A stretch of DNA of 43,227 nt, from positions 1-43,227 of the forward strand of contig WTXI01000301.1 of the NCBI GenBank assembly GCA_022376515.1, read 5' to 3'. Both the position numbers and the translations under genes were made by a program. The DNA is from Lactifluus volemus (Eukaryota; Basidiomycota; Agaricomycetes; Russulales; Russulaceae). Of this stretch, positions 10,553 through 21,485 are shown in pieces (position 1 is the first letter of the stretch; the number at the start of each line of letters is the position of its first letter). Under the pieces are notes generated by a model. The model was not told where the DNA came from. It searched no databases and saw only the letters and a list, made by a program, of their open reading frames with translations.

Positions 10553-11636
10553 CTTCCTAGTCGTCTTAGCATAGTCACATGAGTTACAAGAGAAGGGGAT
10601 CCTTCATCAATGAGGTCTATTCCCTGGATGGAGTTGTGTCGGATGAGCGAGCGCAGAGTGTCGACGCTGACGTGGCCCAGGCGACGGTGGAGTTCGAAAA
10701 TTGTGACTCGTTCGAGTGTGACTGCGGCTGAGGCTGTCACAGGGTGTTCGACTTTGTAGAGTCCGCTGGCGTTCGCTTTGATGGTGCCAACAACTTTCCC
10801 CTTCGCGTTTTTTATGGTGCAATGGTCTTTCTCAAAGGTAACTGAGTTTCCCAGCTTCGTGATTCGTGATATTGACACTATTGTCATGGCCATGTCAGGA
10901 GCATGCAGCACTTCTCGCAAGATAACTGAGGTGGAAGACTCCCCATGAGGGACCTCTACCCTGAGGTCCCCAATGCCTATAGCGTAGAACATCCGTTTGT
11001 CGGCCGCGATTATCGCACGCAGCGGGATCTCTCGGTATGTGGTGAATTTTGCTCGGAAGGGGGACATGTGGGTTGACGCTCCGGAGTCATATAGCTCAGC
11101 GTCGATCGGCGCGTTTCGCGGCACGCTTGCTGCAGCCGCTGAATAGTCGGGGAGCTCTTCTATGGCTGCCCACGCTTCGATGTCATTCGTTTCGGCCGCC
11201 GTTGTCGCGTTGTTCGCGCTGGCGCCTCCTCGTTGTGGCCATTGGCCTTCCTGGCCTCCGCCCTTTCCCCAGCACTCCGCTTTGGTGTGCCCGCGCTTTT
11301 TACAGTTGTAGCACTCGATGTCGGATCGTTTTCCCCTTCGTCCGGGTTTCCGCGCTTGAGAGGACGCGCCGAACGCTTCGTCCGCGTCCGATTTCGGCTT
11401 GTCGCCCTGGAGGCGGTCGTACTCGTCCAGCGCGAGTCGGGTTACGCTCGCAGGCGTGATGGTCGCCTTTGCGAAGTCGGCTGACGCGTTTATGGCGCTG
11501 ATTATGCCCTGGTACGAAGGGGGGAGGGATCAGAGCAGAATGTAAGCAAACTCTAGTTCTGGGATATTACTTCCCAGAGAGGCCAATTTTTCTTTCATTA
11601 CTTGCAGATTTTCGAGGTGTGTGCGGAGGTTCTCGT
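10549..11636 (-). pseudogene. Copia A gag C-terminus, zinc knuckle, protease
   Basis: Continues gag from the break at 11636. An in-frame TGA at 11530-11532 replaces a codon that by context was CGA (CpG to TpG). Downstream are the nucleocapsid knuckle CYNCKKRGHTKAEC (CX2CX4HX4C), the retropepsin motif YDSGASTHM, and the integrase zinc-binding start ELHRRLGHVS. Near 10600 a one-base indel moves the last zinc ligands (CNSCDYAK) out of frame. Three lesions in about 1 kb show the element is dead. Confidence 0.85.
11632..11636. repeat. Gypsy B target-site duplication, left
   Basis: CTCGT, matching 25013-25017. Confidence 0.9.
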
Positions 11637-12245
11637 TGTTAAGGTTCCAAGTGGGACCTTTGTACGAAGTGTACGTTCGTTCGTGAAGTCAAGAACTAGA
11701 CTTGCAAGACGTGCAAGTCAAGATTAAAGGTTCGATAAAAGATGAGACTTAGTAAACGACTAAGTCAAGAGCGTTTCAGAGGTCAAGGGCTTTGGGCTTA
11801 GGGATAAGACCAAAGTGTCAAGAAGTCGAAGAGCGTGATGTCAAGAGAGTTCTCTCAGGTCTGATGCTTCTAGGCAAGCAAGGTTCTAATAGATAGAAGA
11901 CTTGGATTGCGAAACAAAACTGAGACTTAAGGTCTCTAGGGCAGAAAGTACAGGGTTTATATAGAGAAGAAGACGTGGCTATGTACACAGCCGTAAGGGC
12001 TGTGACCTTCGTACAGCTTTCAGGGTTTGAAACATGTTTCAGGAATCAGCAAGTCATCCTGTGCATGTGGCTGTTGCTTGAGGCTGTACGGTGCTGTATA
12101 AGGCTGTATCGTGAGAAAGATAAGTAAGCGATCTGAAACAAAGCGATCGGCAGTCCGTTCACATAAGCAAAGGAGTCAGCAGAAATGAGTCAGCAGTCCG
12201 AAAAATGTACAGTATGAGTCAGCAAGCACGTGTTAGTCCATAACA
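11637..12245 (-). repeat. Gypsy B 3' LTR
   Basis: 609 bases, identical by eye to 24404-25012. The minus strand just before it reads GACGGGGGATGG, a fitting polypurine tract. Confidence 0.95.
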
Positions 12246-12279
12246 CCATCCCCCGTCTAAGGCGCAGTCCCACCTGCGT

Positions 12280-14233
12280 TCATTCACGGTCAGCAGCATA
12301 GTCCCAGTCACTCATCTCCGCGTTGATCCAGCCCGACGTGGAGCGGTCGATGCCGTGGCCGTACCAGAGGTAAGCCTTCTTGTCATCAGTGTAGGGGCAG
12401 GACCAGTGCCAGTGAGGGTGTTCTAAGGGGACTCTACAAGCGTCTCCGAACTTGCATTGCTGGTGGGGTTCATGACACGAAGGGCCTGAATGGCCGTAGT
12501 CAGCGCACCATTCGCACCATTGGTGGAGGGGGCACTCGACGTAGAGGTGCCCGGGGTTTCGTCGCTTGCATCGACCACAATAGGGCGTGTGCGTGACCCT
12601 GGCTGCGGCACTATCAGCGGCGGTTCCACTGCTACTATTGACGACCCGTTCCATGCAAGTCTTGCAGTGAAGGGCACCCTCGCCGTCATGAACTGTACTC
12701 CCTGGCCACTGGTCGTCGTTAATGTCGCCGTCATTACCAAATGCCCATCCGAGTTCGTCGTCCTGGATAGGGGAGACAGATGAGGTGGGCGAGTCGCGGA
12801 CGTTAGAGGTCGGTGAGCTTGGTAAGGAGGGTAGTTGGTTGTTTGGCGGGGAGGGGGTGGTGTCGCTCCGCGGGAGTCCACCAAAATCGGGGAGGTTCTC
12901 GTGCCACGTTGGTGGCACGAGGATGGGGAGTGGGGTCCATGGGCGGTCGGAGGTAGGTGTGAGGTAGTCCCAAAGCGAACTCGTCGGTTTGGGTTGCTGT
13001 ATGGCCCATGCTGCGAACTCGCAGGCCTGGAAGAGCGATTCTCTAAGGGCGTCGTCGAGCAGGGTAATTCGCGGGTATAAGGTGGGAGAACGGGGGTCGG
13101 GGAGCGGTTTCTCTGACGCCGTGTATAGGTCACTGGGATAAACGGTGGAGAGGCCGAACGATGATTGGTAGATGAGGGACGATGGGTGGACCGGGCGGAT
13201 GGGACGTGGTGCGGGTAGGTCATATTGGGCTGAGACATGTTGCATACGACGAACTGTGAGTGAAGTAGGTAGTGGTGGTGTGGTAGTGGTAGTTGTAGTG
13301 GTGGGGATGAAAGTTGGTGATGTCGTTTCTTGCTGAAGCAAGAGGGTTCTTATAGCTTTTGGTTGAGCTTTGTAAAAGGCTGTGAGTAGTTCTGGAGCGT
13401 CAACATTCTCCGCTGGTTCCCATGTATTGTGTGCGGCGGAATAGCCTTTCCACTTTAGGAGATATTGGAGTCTGGTTTTGTTCTTTGGTCCGATACGTCT
13501 GGACCCTAGAACAGCTTCTACTTCGTACTCCTCTTCTCCGTCTACAAGTTCCGGTGCAGGCTGTTCGAAGTTCGGACCATGTTCGGGAGTTTCCGTATAG
13601 GGGGCGATTAGTGATGTGTGAAACACATCATGAATCTGCCATCGATCTGGGAGTTTGAGGCGTACAACTACCGGTGATATGACTTTGGTGATTGTAAAGG
13701 GTCCGTAGCGTTTTGGGGCTAGTTTGCTACTAAGGTGCGTCATTTTGAGGTTAGTACCCTTGAGCCAGACCTTTTCTCCGACGGCATATTTTCGGTAGTG
13801 GCGTTGACCCTTCTTGTGTTCTGTGCGTTTGTGAAGGAGGGTTTGTGCGTGTTTCATTGCTGATCGGGCTTTTTCTCGGATGTTTTTGAGTTCTTCGGAT
13901 CTTTTGTTGACATAGGGTAGATGGCTTGTGATCCGTGAAGTTACGATAAGAGGGGTATATCCGATAAGAAGTTCGTACGGAGTAAATCCGGTTGTGGCGT
14001 TTGGCCATGAGTTATGGACGAACTGGGCCATGGGCAGAAGTGTGGACCAGTCATTCATGTAATCATTGCCATAGATGCGGAGATACTGTTCTACTCGTTG
14101 GTTGCTTCTTTCAGATTGACCGTCCGTTTGAGGGTGATAGGCAGTACTGATATTTTGCGATATCTTGAGCTTCTGGCAGAGCCCCGTGGCTAGGTGTGAT
14201 GTGAAGCGGGGATCTCTATCAGAGATGATTCTT
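12280..14233 (-). pseudogene. Gypsy B integrase C-half, chromodomain, zinc-rich tail
   Basis: The frame starts after a one-base shift near 14230 and carries the second and third catalytic integrase regions (IISDRDPRFTSHLA and YHPQTDGQSERSNQ), then KGQRHYRKYAVGEKVWL and the GPFTITKVISP segment. A chromodomain follows (about 13366-13530): YEVEAVLGSRRIG...LQYLLKWKGYSAAHNTWEPAENV, with the aromatic residues expected for binding a methylated histone tail. An unusual tail of roughly 360 residues comes next. Most of it is proline/serine-rich, but its end (about 12340-12670) is cysteine-rich: CKTC, CGRCKRRNPGHLYVEC, CEWCADYGHSGPSC (a perfect CX2CX4HX4C) and CKFGDAC. Apart from the entry frameshift it is open. 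Confidence 0.85.
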
Positions 14234-15791
14234 CGGGGATGCCGTAGTTCGGAAAAACATTGGAGATGTATAGGTCGATAACTTCTTCCGTGGTAATCTT
14301 TTTTGTACACGGTAAGAAGACGGCAGCTTTAGTGCAATCGTGATCGACAATCGTGAGGATGGAATCATATCCTTGTGACTCGGGAAGATCCGTGATAAGG
14401 TCCATCGCCACGACTTGGAAAGGAACATTGGAGGCTTCTTGTTCTCGTGGTTCGATGGGAGCGATAGGGGGTTTTGGGCGATGGGTGAGGGGTTTCGTTG
14501 ACTGGCATGTGGCGCATCCCTTGACGTATTGTGTGACATACTGTTTGAGTCCAGGCCACCAGAAGTTATGGAAGACTTCTATCATGGTGTTGGCGATGCC
14601 TGGATGGCCAGCAAGCTGATGGTCGTGATAACGCCAGAGTATATCTTTCTTCAACTGGTCGTTTTCCGGAACTACTGGAGCGTCCGCTTTCCACCAGTGT
14701 CCTTCATGATCTTGTTCTAGCTGATGTTCCTCAGCCCATCGTTTCATGAGGTTGTCGCTTTCTTTTTGTGCTAGCCAGACGCGGTCTTCAATGGAATGAA
14801 GTTCCATTGCTTGAACAAAGAGTTTGTCCGGTAACACCACAATGTCTTCGTTATCGTCATCGCCTTTGGGAATGGTGGGATGTCGTGACAAAGCATCAGC
14901 ACGATTTGTGGCGCCAGGTTTGTGAATGAGTTCAAAGTTGAATTCCGCTAATTTGCTCAAATAGCGCGCTACTCTTCGTGCGATGTTTCGTGGTGATCGA
15001 TAAAATCGAAGGTTGTTGTGGTCGGTGTATACTTTGATTGGGAAAGGTGAGGACAATAACACGTGTTCCCATCGAAGGAGTCCTCTGACGACTGCTAGGA
15101 GTTCGCGGTCATATACTGGGTAGTTTCTTTCTGCGGCGTTGAAGGTATGTGAGTCGTAACCGACTGCTCTGGGTTTGTTATCTTTGTCTCTTTGAAGTAG
15201 GACCGCTCCAGTGGCATATTGGGAGGCGTCTACTTCAAGTTCAAAGGGTTTTGAGTAGTCAGGTCGGTACAGGACTGGGTCTTCTTGGACACGTTGGAGT
15301 AAAATTTTTAGGGCATTACTGCACTCATCGGTCCAGTCGAACTTCACCCCCTTCTTTAGAAGTGCAGTAATGGGACGCGCAATATCGGCAAAGCCTCGGA
15401 TGAAGGGTCGTTGAAAACCGAGGACGCCAAGAGTACTTCTGACGTCTTCCACTTTGGTGAGGACAGTGGGCCAATTAGCAAGACCGTTTCTTTTGGTCGG
15501 GTCAATTGTTATTTTCCCATCGCGGACTTCAATGCCAAGGTATTTAACTTGTTCTTTTTCAAAGTGACATTTTGATGCTTTGAAGAACAGTGAAAGTTCT
15601 CGAGCGCGTGTGAGAACTGCGTGTGTGATTTCTCGGAGTTCTTCTAGATTGTCGGAGCAAATGAGGACGTCATCCATATAGATTAGGATGCGTCCTGGGT
15701 ATTTGTTAACAAGATCGGCGAAGGCGGCATCCATGAATCGTTGAAAGACTGCTGGTGAGTTTCGTAATCCAAAGAACATTACTTTAGGCTT
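14190..15791 (-). pseudogene. Gypsy B reverse transcriptase C-half, RNase H, integrase N-half
   Basis: Resumes reverse transcriptase after the copia C insertion with KVMFFGLRNSPAVFQRFM and the catalytic YMDD at about 15671-15684. RNase H follows (FELEVDASQYATGAVLLQRD, VYDRELLAVVRGL, YTDHNNLRFY), then the integrase zinc finger HDHQLAGHPG...FWWPGL...CATCQSTK and the first catalytic aspartate (VVAMDLITDLPES). The frame ends soon after GIPEE, where one A appears to be missing near 14230. Neighbouring motifs on the two sides of the shift are otherwise intact, so the lesion is recent or a sequence error. Confidence 0.88.
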
Positions 15792-15796
15792 AAAAA
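15792..15796. repeat. Copia C target-site duplication, left
   Basis: AAAAA, matching 21481-21485. Counted once, it restores the gypsy B reading across the join. Confidence 0.88.
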
Positions 15797-16247
15797 TGTT
15801 GAGACGGGCCGGTAGCGCGGGAACATTCCCGGGCAGTACGGACAGTGTCACGGACCGGATCTAACCGGTCCAAGCGTACAATGTAGATATTCGTAGATAA
15901 TTGATTAATACATTCTTTACCATTGTGCACGCTTCCTATTCTCTCAGAAAGGACAATGATGGCATTATGTTTATTGTACATCTATTGTATGAGGCCCTAG
16001 GCCAATGCACGCTCCTTCTATGTATTTAAAGGACATTTCCCAGCTGCTATCACTTCAGTCTCTTACACATCGACTGAAGTGAGTATTACGATTACATCAT
16101 CTTTTACCTTATTTGGACTCACGTGACTTTTACTTAGCGCTATCTTATCTAGGTAAATTATGATTATGAAATATAGTCTCTTACACATCGACTGAACGCT
16201 ATCTTATCTAGCGTTATCTAATCTACCTCAGCCGCTGCTTTTCATCA
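15797..16247 (+). repeat. Copia C 5' LTR
   Basis: 451 bases with a TATTTAAA box near 16023-16029. A perfect 10-bp stem with an 11-base loop lies just downstream (16051-16060 with 16072-16081). The motif AGTCTCTTACACATCGACTG recurs near 16176, so the LTR has internal direct repeats. Confidence 0.95.
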
Positions 16248-16262
16248 GGTTATGGGCCCTGG
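16248..16262 (+). other. Copia C primer-binding site (half tRNA-iMet)
   Basis: GGTTATGGGCCCTGG immediately follows the LTR. Identical to the site of copia A and complementary to an initiator-Met anticodon arm. Confidence 0.8.
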
Positions 16263-16919
16263 CCCCCAATAAATAATCCAAGAAGAAGATCAATCACACA
16301 AGCTCCCTTATCAAATCTAATCACGCAGTTTTATCTATCTCCTGCTAAAGGCGAGCCTCTGTTTCTTTGTTATCAAATCCTACTTCCCCGGCCCTTTGGA
16401 GCCGGTGGAATGGCATAGATTGGATCCCTTAAGGGGATTTCCCACGAGCGGCGCGACGGCGCGGCGACGCTAAGCACGCGAGTATTCCATCCGGGCCGGT
16501 GCGCGATTAGATAGTAAATTACTTAGCCCGGGGAAACGGACGCGAGATCGCTGCAAAGCATCCGCGGACGAGCCGGATGCGGCCTTACAGCCATGATAGG
16601 AAACCGGGTGGGAGGCCCCGGGGACTATTTGCCCACTGAACGGTTGGCCGATGACTCCCGCGCGGGGCACGGTTTTTGGGTCTAGAACAAGGCGGGGGTA
16701 ATCACTCCCCTGAGCGCTTGGGCTCGTCACAACTGCGGTGCGCTAATCTAGGTTAGAGATAGTCCATAGATCATCGCGCGCAGGCTCCGGAGGACTGGAT
16801 CTTTGATTCAGGGGTTACAGTCCGATATGCCAGGGATAGATCGGATCTTCGATCCTGGGTCTGACAGCTCCTCTTACCCAGATAATCAAATCGTCGCACA
16901 ATCATAATCTTATCGCAGT
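16263..16919 (+). other. Copia C untranslated leader
   Basis: 657 bases between primer-binding site and start codon, without a convincing plus-strand ORF. GC-rich stretches around 16440-16720 probably fold and may hold the packaging signal. I see no clear intron. Confidence 0.6.
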
Positions 16920-19900
16920 ATGGCACCAAGTCTCAGTTTTCCCCCTGCAGCCGCGATTGAGATCCTTGACGGATCTAATTGGGGCACGTGGTCATCTCGG
17001 ATCACTGCGCTACTCCGGATGAACGCACTCCGAGCGCATATCACGAACGATCCGACCGATCCGGTCGCTCCGGACTGGAACGCCGCAGAAGAACTCCTAT
17101 TGGGCACCCTAGAAATATATACACAAAAGGATGTCTGGACGGCAGTATCCGATGATATCAAATTTGATACTGTCAAGAAGAAATGGGATGAACTAAAGCG
17201 GATCTACGGAGGCGTCGGATCAATGTCCGCGTTCAATACATGGACTGCCCTGACAGGCACATCGCTCGATGAATCCAGCCCGATGCTCCCACAGCTGCAG
17301 AAACTCAATGAAGCACGCGTATCCCTCCAGAATAATGACATGCCAATCTCCGATCTCCAATTCTCGTTTATCCTTATCCGAGCACTTCCGGAATCATTCT
17401 CGGCAGTTGCCTCGACTATCCTAGCCTCCGGCGCGCCTTCCGATCTCAAGCCTCAGACGATCCAAGATCGGATTCTCAATGAGGAAGGTCGTCGGGCCGG
17501 CGCCTCCGCGTCCCTAAACAAGATCGCGCCTGTCAAAAAACAAAAAGATAAGGGCGATATCACTTGTTATTACTGCAAGAAGTCCGGGCACAAAAGTAAT
17601 GAGTGCCGTAAAAAGAAGAAGGACCTAGCAGATAAGGAAAAGAAGGACAAGGATAAGGCAGGATCGGCGCAGACACCCAACAAAGCGGTGAACGCGCACA
17701 TCCAAGTAGTACCTAGTACTGCTACGATAACCGAGATAACGGATGATGATAATGAGATCCGAGTTTCCCTGTATACCGCCGCGCGATCTAGATGGATGGT
17801 GGACTCAGGCGCCACACATCACATCACACCTTATAGATCAGACTTTGTAACATGGACACCAGCCAAAGGCGCAGTCAGCCTAGGTGGACATGCAGAGATC
17901 GCGCAGATCGGGATCGGAACAGTAATCGTAAAGACGATCGGAGGGGATCGCACTTCGGAGCTGACCCTGCACAATGTTATGCACGTCCCAGATGCTCAGG
18001 CACGCTACTTCTCAGTAGGCGCGCTCTTACGCAAGGGAGGCAGGATCATCTTTGGGGAATCAAAGTTTGAGATCTTGATCAATGATCGCAAGATCGCGCA
18101 GGGATATCTAGCAGATAATCTATTCTGGCTAGACACATCTAATCCTGCAATCCACGCGCACACAAGTACATCCACTTCAATCAAGATCTGGCATCAGCGT
18201 ATGGGACACTTATCATACAATGCCCTGATGAGGCACAGCGCCTCCGTAAAAGGCATGTCCTTCAGCGCTCCGATCTCTGATGATCAGTCGCCCTGCCCCG
18301 GCTGTGAGCTCGGCAAGCAGACGCGACTTCCCTTTTCGGCTTCGTCCAAAAGATCGGACCGGCGATTAGCGATCGTTCACAGCGATCTAGCCGGACCGAT
18401 GGAAATCAAATCTATCCATGGGGCTCTGTATATCGCCACGTTTGTAGATGATTACTCCCGATTTGGAGTAGTCTACTTCCTTAAGCGAAAAGATCAGTGT
18501 GCAGCTGCGTTCCAAAAGTACCTGGCCTGGGCTGAGAACCAGACCTCAGATCGCATGCTCGCGTTACACTCTGATCGCGGGGGAGAATACATATCAGGCG
18601 CCCTGAAAGCTATACTGGACGCGAAAGGGATCGATCACAAGCTAACGATGCCGGGATCGCCTCAGCAGAATGGATTGGCTGAGCGATGGAACAGGACGAT
18701 CTTAGATAAGGCGCGATCTATGCTACACAGTGCCGGATTATCTAAAGGCTTCTGGGAACTAGCTATAGACGCTGCCGTTCATACATACAACAGATCGCCC
18801 TCTCGGATCGTTGGATGGAAAACGCCGCATGAGCTCTGGAATGCGGGGCACATTCCGGATGTCTCTTATCTCCGAGTTTTCGGATCTAAAGCCTTCGTTC
18901 ACACACCCGAGGCCAAGCGAAAGAAGCTTGATCCTCGGTCGATCGAAATGATCTTTGTCGGCTATGCACCGGGTTCTAAAGGTTACCGGTTTTGGAACAG
19001 ATCTACGCGCTCGATCGTACTGTCCCGCGACGTGACATTCGATGAGACTACGTTCCCAGCCAGCGCAGCCGCCGGGCCGCCCGCTCCCGCGCCTGCGCAA
19101 ACCTCTATGATTGAAGGATCTACAACGATTACATTCCCTATGAGTACCCCTAGTATTCCTGCACCCCCTGAAACACCCCAAGTAATACCTACACCGGATA
19201 GACAGTCTACAGTATTCCATACTCCACCCTCACAGCCAGCAGCCACTCCTCCAGCCCGAGCACGCGTTGCCCGGATCAGGCGGCAGCCACTTCCGCTTCC
19301 GGACAATCGGCTTCCCGGACCGTCCTTCGGACGTCCGCCCTCGCCTATGCGACTCCGGGAACGCCCGCGTCCAAATCCGCGCTACGCTAATGCAGATAAC
19401 GCAGCGCGCGCGCCTCGGACCGGTCAGCTTTCACACGCCGCTTTATTGGCTGCAGCGGAGTCCCGAGATCCCACTACCTTTAAGGAAGCCATGGGCTCGG
19501 ATTCCGCAGAGGAATGGCAGGACGCGTGCCAATATGAAATGGACGCCCTGGCCAAAAATGGAACCTGGGAATTGGTAGACTTACCGGCGGGCCGGAAGGC
19601 CGTCAAATCTAAATGGGTGTTTAAGCGGAAAGCAGATGGGCGTTATCGCGCGCGATTAGTCGCAAAGGGGTTCACTCAGGTACAGGGAATAGATTACGAT
19701 GAAACCTTCTCCCCAGTAGCCCGATTTGAGTCTTTAAGACTGCTACTAGCGTTGGCCGCGCTAGAGGATTGGGAGATCCATCAGATGGACGTCAAGTCGG
19801 CGTTCCTGAATGGGCTACTGGACGAGGAAATCTACATGGAGCAGCCGCAAGGTTTCATAGATCCGGACAGATCAGATAAGGTATGCCTCCTTAAAAAGGC

Positions 19901-21002
19901 AATCTACGGGCTCAAACAGGCATCGCGCGCATGGAATCAGCAGTTCCATGGAGTCCTTATCGGGCTCGGATTTACGCGCACGCATTCCGATGCCGGGGTT
20001 TATCATCGCCAAGATGAGGGGGGAACGATTATAGTGATCCTCTATGTCGATGATATCACGATCTTAGGCGATTCGCGAAAATCAGTTGATCAAATCAAAT
20101 CTACGCTGTCTAGTCGCTACGAAATGACCGATCTAGGCGAGATCGACTCATATCTTGGAGTCAGAATCACGCGCGACAGATCAATCAAGCGATTAGAGAT
20201 AGATCAATCAAGTTACATCGCAGAAATTGTCGATCGCTTTGGGATGGCTGATAGCAACCCCACAATCACCCCACTTCCGGCCGGTGCTGAAGTACATCTA
20301 ATCAAGTACACTGATCAAGCGACAGCTGCAGAGATCAACTACTATCAGAAGATCATTGGCAGTCTGCTCTACGTTCAGATCGGCACTAGGCCCGATATAT
20401 CCTTTGCTGTCTCACGCCTTGCGCAATACGCATCTAATCCGTCTCCTCAGCATCTGCGATTAGCCAAATACGTGCTATCTTATCTCAATGGCACCGCAGA
20501 TCTACGGCTGCGATATGATGGCGCGCGTGGCGACGGGCTGCACGGATTCTCCGATTCCAGCTTGGGAGATGATGCGGATGATTATCATTCCACATCTGGC
20601 TACGTGTTCTTATTGGCTGATGCCGCGATCTCATGGACATCACGCAAACAAAAGACCGTGGCTCAAAGCACCACCCAGGCCGAGTACATGGCGCTCACTG
20701 ATGCTGGTAATCAGGCAGCGTGGTATCGGAGTTTCTTCAGCGAGATCGGCTACGAGATCTCTGATCCGATTCCCCTACACGGAGATAACAAGGGTGCAGT
20801 TGATCTGGCGCTCAACCCCGTGACCGGGAGAAGATCTAAACACATCCCCATCAAACATCACGCGATCCGTGAATATGTTCAAGATGGTTTTATTGATCTT
20901 ATCAGGACTTCTACCAACGATATGTTGGCTGATGGATTGACTAAGCCTCTCGCGCGCGTGAAACTACAAGACTTCGTTACTGGATTAGGACTCATTATCT
21001 AA
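16920..21002 (+). CDS. Copia C Gag-Pol polyprotein (1360 residues)
   Basis: Single uninterrupted ORF encoding all copia functions. Gag begins MAPSLSFPPAAAIEILDGSN (UBN2-like region to about residue 210). The nucleocapsid knuckle CYYCKKSGHKSNEC is near residue 216. Retropepsin VDSGATHH is near 294. The integrase zinc finger HQRMGHLS...CPGCELGK is at 423-465, and the integrase core has DLAGP, SDRGGEY and GLAERWN (D, D, E at about 487, 550 and 586). A proline-rich linker spans about 700-840. Reverse transcriptase starts near 865, with KARLVAKGFTQ-type sequence and YVDD near 1042. RNase H has the QSTTQAEYMAL and DNKGAVDLAL motifs near 1265-1290. Gag and Pol share one frame, as in plant and insect copia, so there is no shift signal. 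No lesion was found, so it may be active. Confidence 0.95.
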   Translation: MAPSLSFPPAAAIEILDGSNWGTWSSRITALLRMNALRAHITNDPTDPVAPDWNAAEELLLGTLEIYTQKDVWTAVSDDIKFDTVKKKWDELKRIYGGVGSMSAFNTWTALTGTSLDESSPMLPQLQKLNEARVSLQNNDMPISDLQFSFILIRALPESFSAVASTILASGAPSDLKPQTIQDRILNEEGRRAGASASLNKIAPVKKQKDKGDITCYYCKKSGHKSNECRKKKKDLADKEKKDKDKAGSAQTPNKAVNAHIQVVPSTATITEITDDDNEIRVSLYTAARSRWMVDSGATHHITPYRSDFVTWTPAKGAVSLGGHAEIAQIGIGTVIVKTIGGDRTSELTLHNVMHVPDAQARYFSVGALLRKGGRIIFGESKFEILINDRKIAQGYLADNLFWLDTSNPAIHAHTSTSTSIKIWHQRMGHLSYNALMRHSASVKGMSFSAPISDDQSPCPGCELGKQTRLPFSASSKRSDRRLAIVHSDLAGPMEIKSIHGALYIATFVDDYSRFGVVYFLKRKDQCAAAFQKYLAWAENQTSDRMLALHSDRGGEYISGALKAILDAKGIDHKLTMPGSPQQNGLAERWNRTILDKARSMLHSAGLSKGFWELAIDAAVHTYNRSPSRIVGWKTPHELWNAGHIPDVSYLRVFGSKAFVHTPEAKRKKLDPRSIEMIFVGYAPGSKGYRFWNRSTRSIVLSRDVTFDETTFPASAAAGPPAPAPAQTSMIEGSTTITFPMSTPSIPAPPETPQVIPTPDRQSTVFHTPPSQPAATPPARARVARIRRQPLPLPDNRLPGPSFGRPPSPMRLRERPRPNPRYANADNAARAPRTGQLSHAALLAAAESRDPTTFKEAMGSDSAEEWQDACQYEMDALAKNGTWELVDLPAGRKAVKSKWVFKRKADGRYRARLVAKGFTQVQGIDYDETFSPVARFESLRLLLALAALEDWEIHQMDVKSAFLNGLLDEEIYMEQPQGFIDPDRSDKVCLLKKAIYGLKQASRAWNQQFHGVLIGLGFTRTHSDAGVYHRQDEGGTIIVILYVDDITILGDSRKSVDQIKSTLSSRYEMTDLGEIDSYLGVRITRDRSIKRLEIDQSSYIAEIVDRFGMADSNPTITPLPAGAEVHLIKYTDQATAAEINYYQKIIGSLLYVQIGTRPDISFAVSRLAQYASNPSPQHLRLAKYVLSYLNGTADLRLRYDGARGDGLHGFSDSSLGDDADDYHSTSGYVFLLADAAISWTSRKQKTVAQSTTQAEYMALTDAGNQAAWYRSFFSEIGYEISDPIPLHGDNKGAVDLALNPVTGRRSKHIPIKHHAIREYVQDGFIDLIRTSTNDMLADGLTKPLARVKLQDFVTGLGLII

Positions 21003-21020
21003 TCTAGGAATGTCTTAATC

Positions 21021-21029
21021 ACGGGGAGA
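21021..21029 (+). other. Copia C polypurine tract
   Basis: ACGGGGAGA directly before the 3' LTR. It is the expected primer for plus-strand DNA synthesis. Confidence 0.75.
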
Positions 21030-21480
21030 TGTTGAGACGGGCCGGTAGCGTGGGAACATTCCCGGGCAGTACGGACAGTGTCACGGACCGGATCTAACCG
21101 GTCCAAGCGTACAATGTAGATATTCGTAGATAATTGATTAATACATTCTTTACCATTGTGCACGCTTCCTATTCTCTCAGAAAGGACAATGATGGCATTA
21201 TGTTTATTGTACATCTATTGTATGAGGCCCTAGGCCAATGCACGCTCCTTCTATGTATTTAAAGGACATTTCCCAGCTGCTATCACTTCAGTCTCTTACA
21301 CATCGACTGAAGTGAGTATTACGATTACATCATCTTTTACCTTATTTGGACTCACGCGACTTTTACTTAGCGCTATCTTATCTAGGTAAATTATGATTAT
21401 GAAATATAGTCTCTTACACATCGACTGAACGCTATCTTATCTAGCGTTATCTAATCTACCTCAGCCGCTGCTTTTCATCA
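21030..21480 (+). repeat. Copia C 3' LTR
   Basis: 451 bases. It differs from the 5' LTR only at a C/T in 'gcgYggg' and a T/C in 'acgYgac'. Confidence 0.95.
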
Positions 21481-21485
21481 AAAAA
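21481..21485. repeat. Copia C target-site duplication, right
   Basis: AAAAA, matching 15792-15796. Confidence 0.88.

Larger units (their letters stand above)
15797..21480 (+). mobile_element. Copia C: innermost, complete Ty1/copia element
   Basis: 5,684 bases with 451-base LTRs (TGTTGAGACGGG...TTTTCATCA), AAAAA target duplication, primer-binding site, one long uninterrupted gag-pol ORF and a polypurine tract. It lies in opposite orientation to its host gypsy B, inside reverse transcriptase. The LTRs differ at two positions, both CpG transitions. All parts needed for autonomous copia retrotransposition are visible. Confidence 0.97.
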
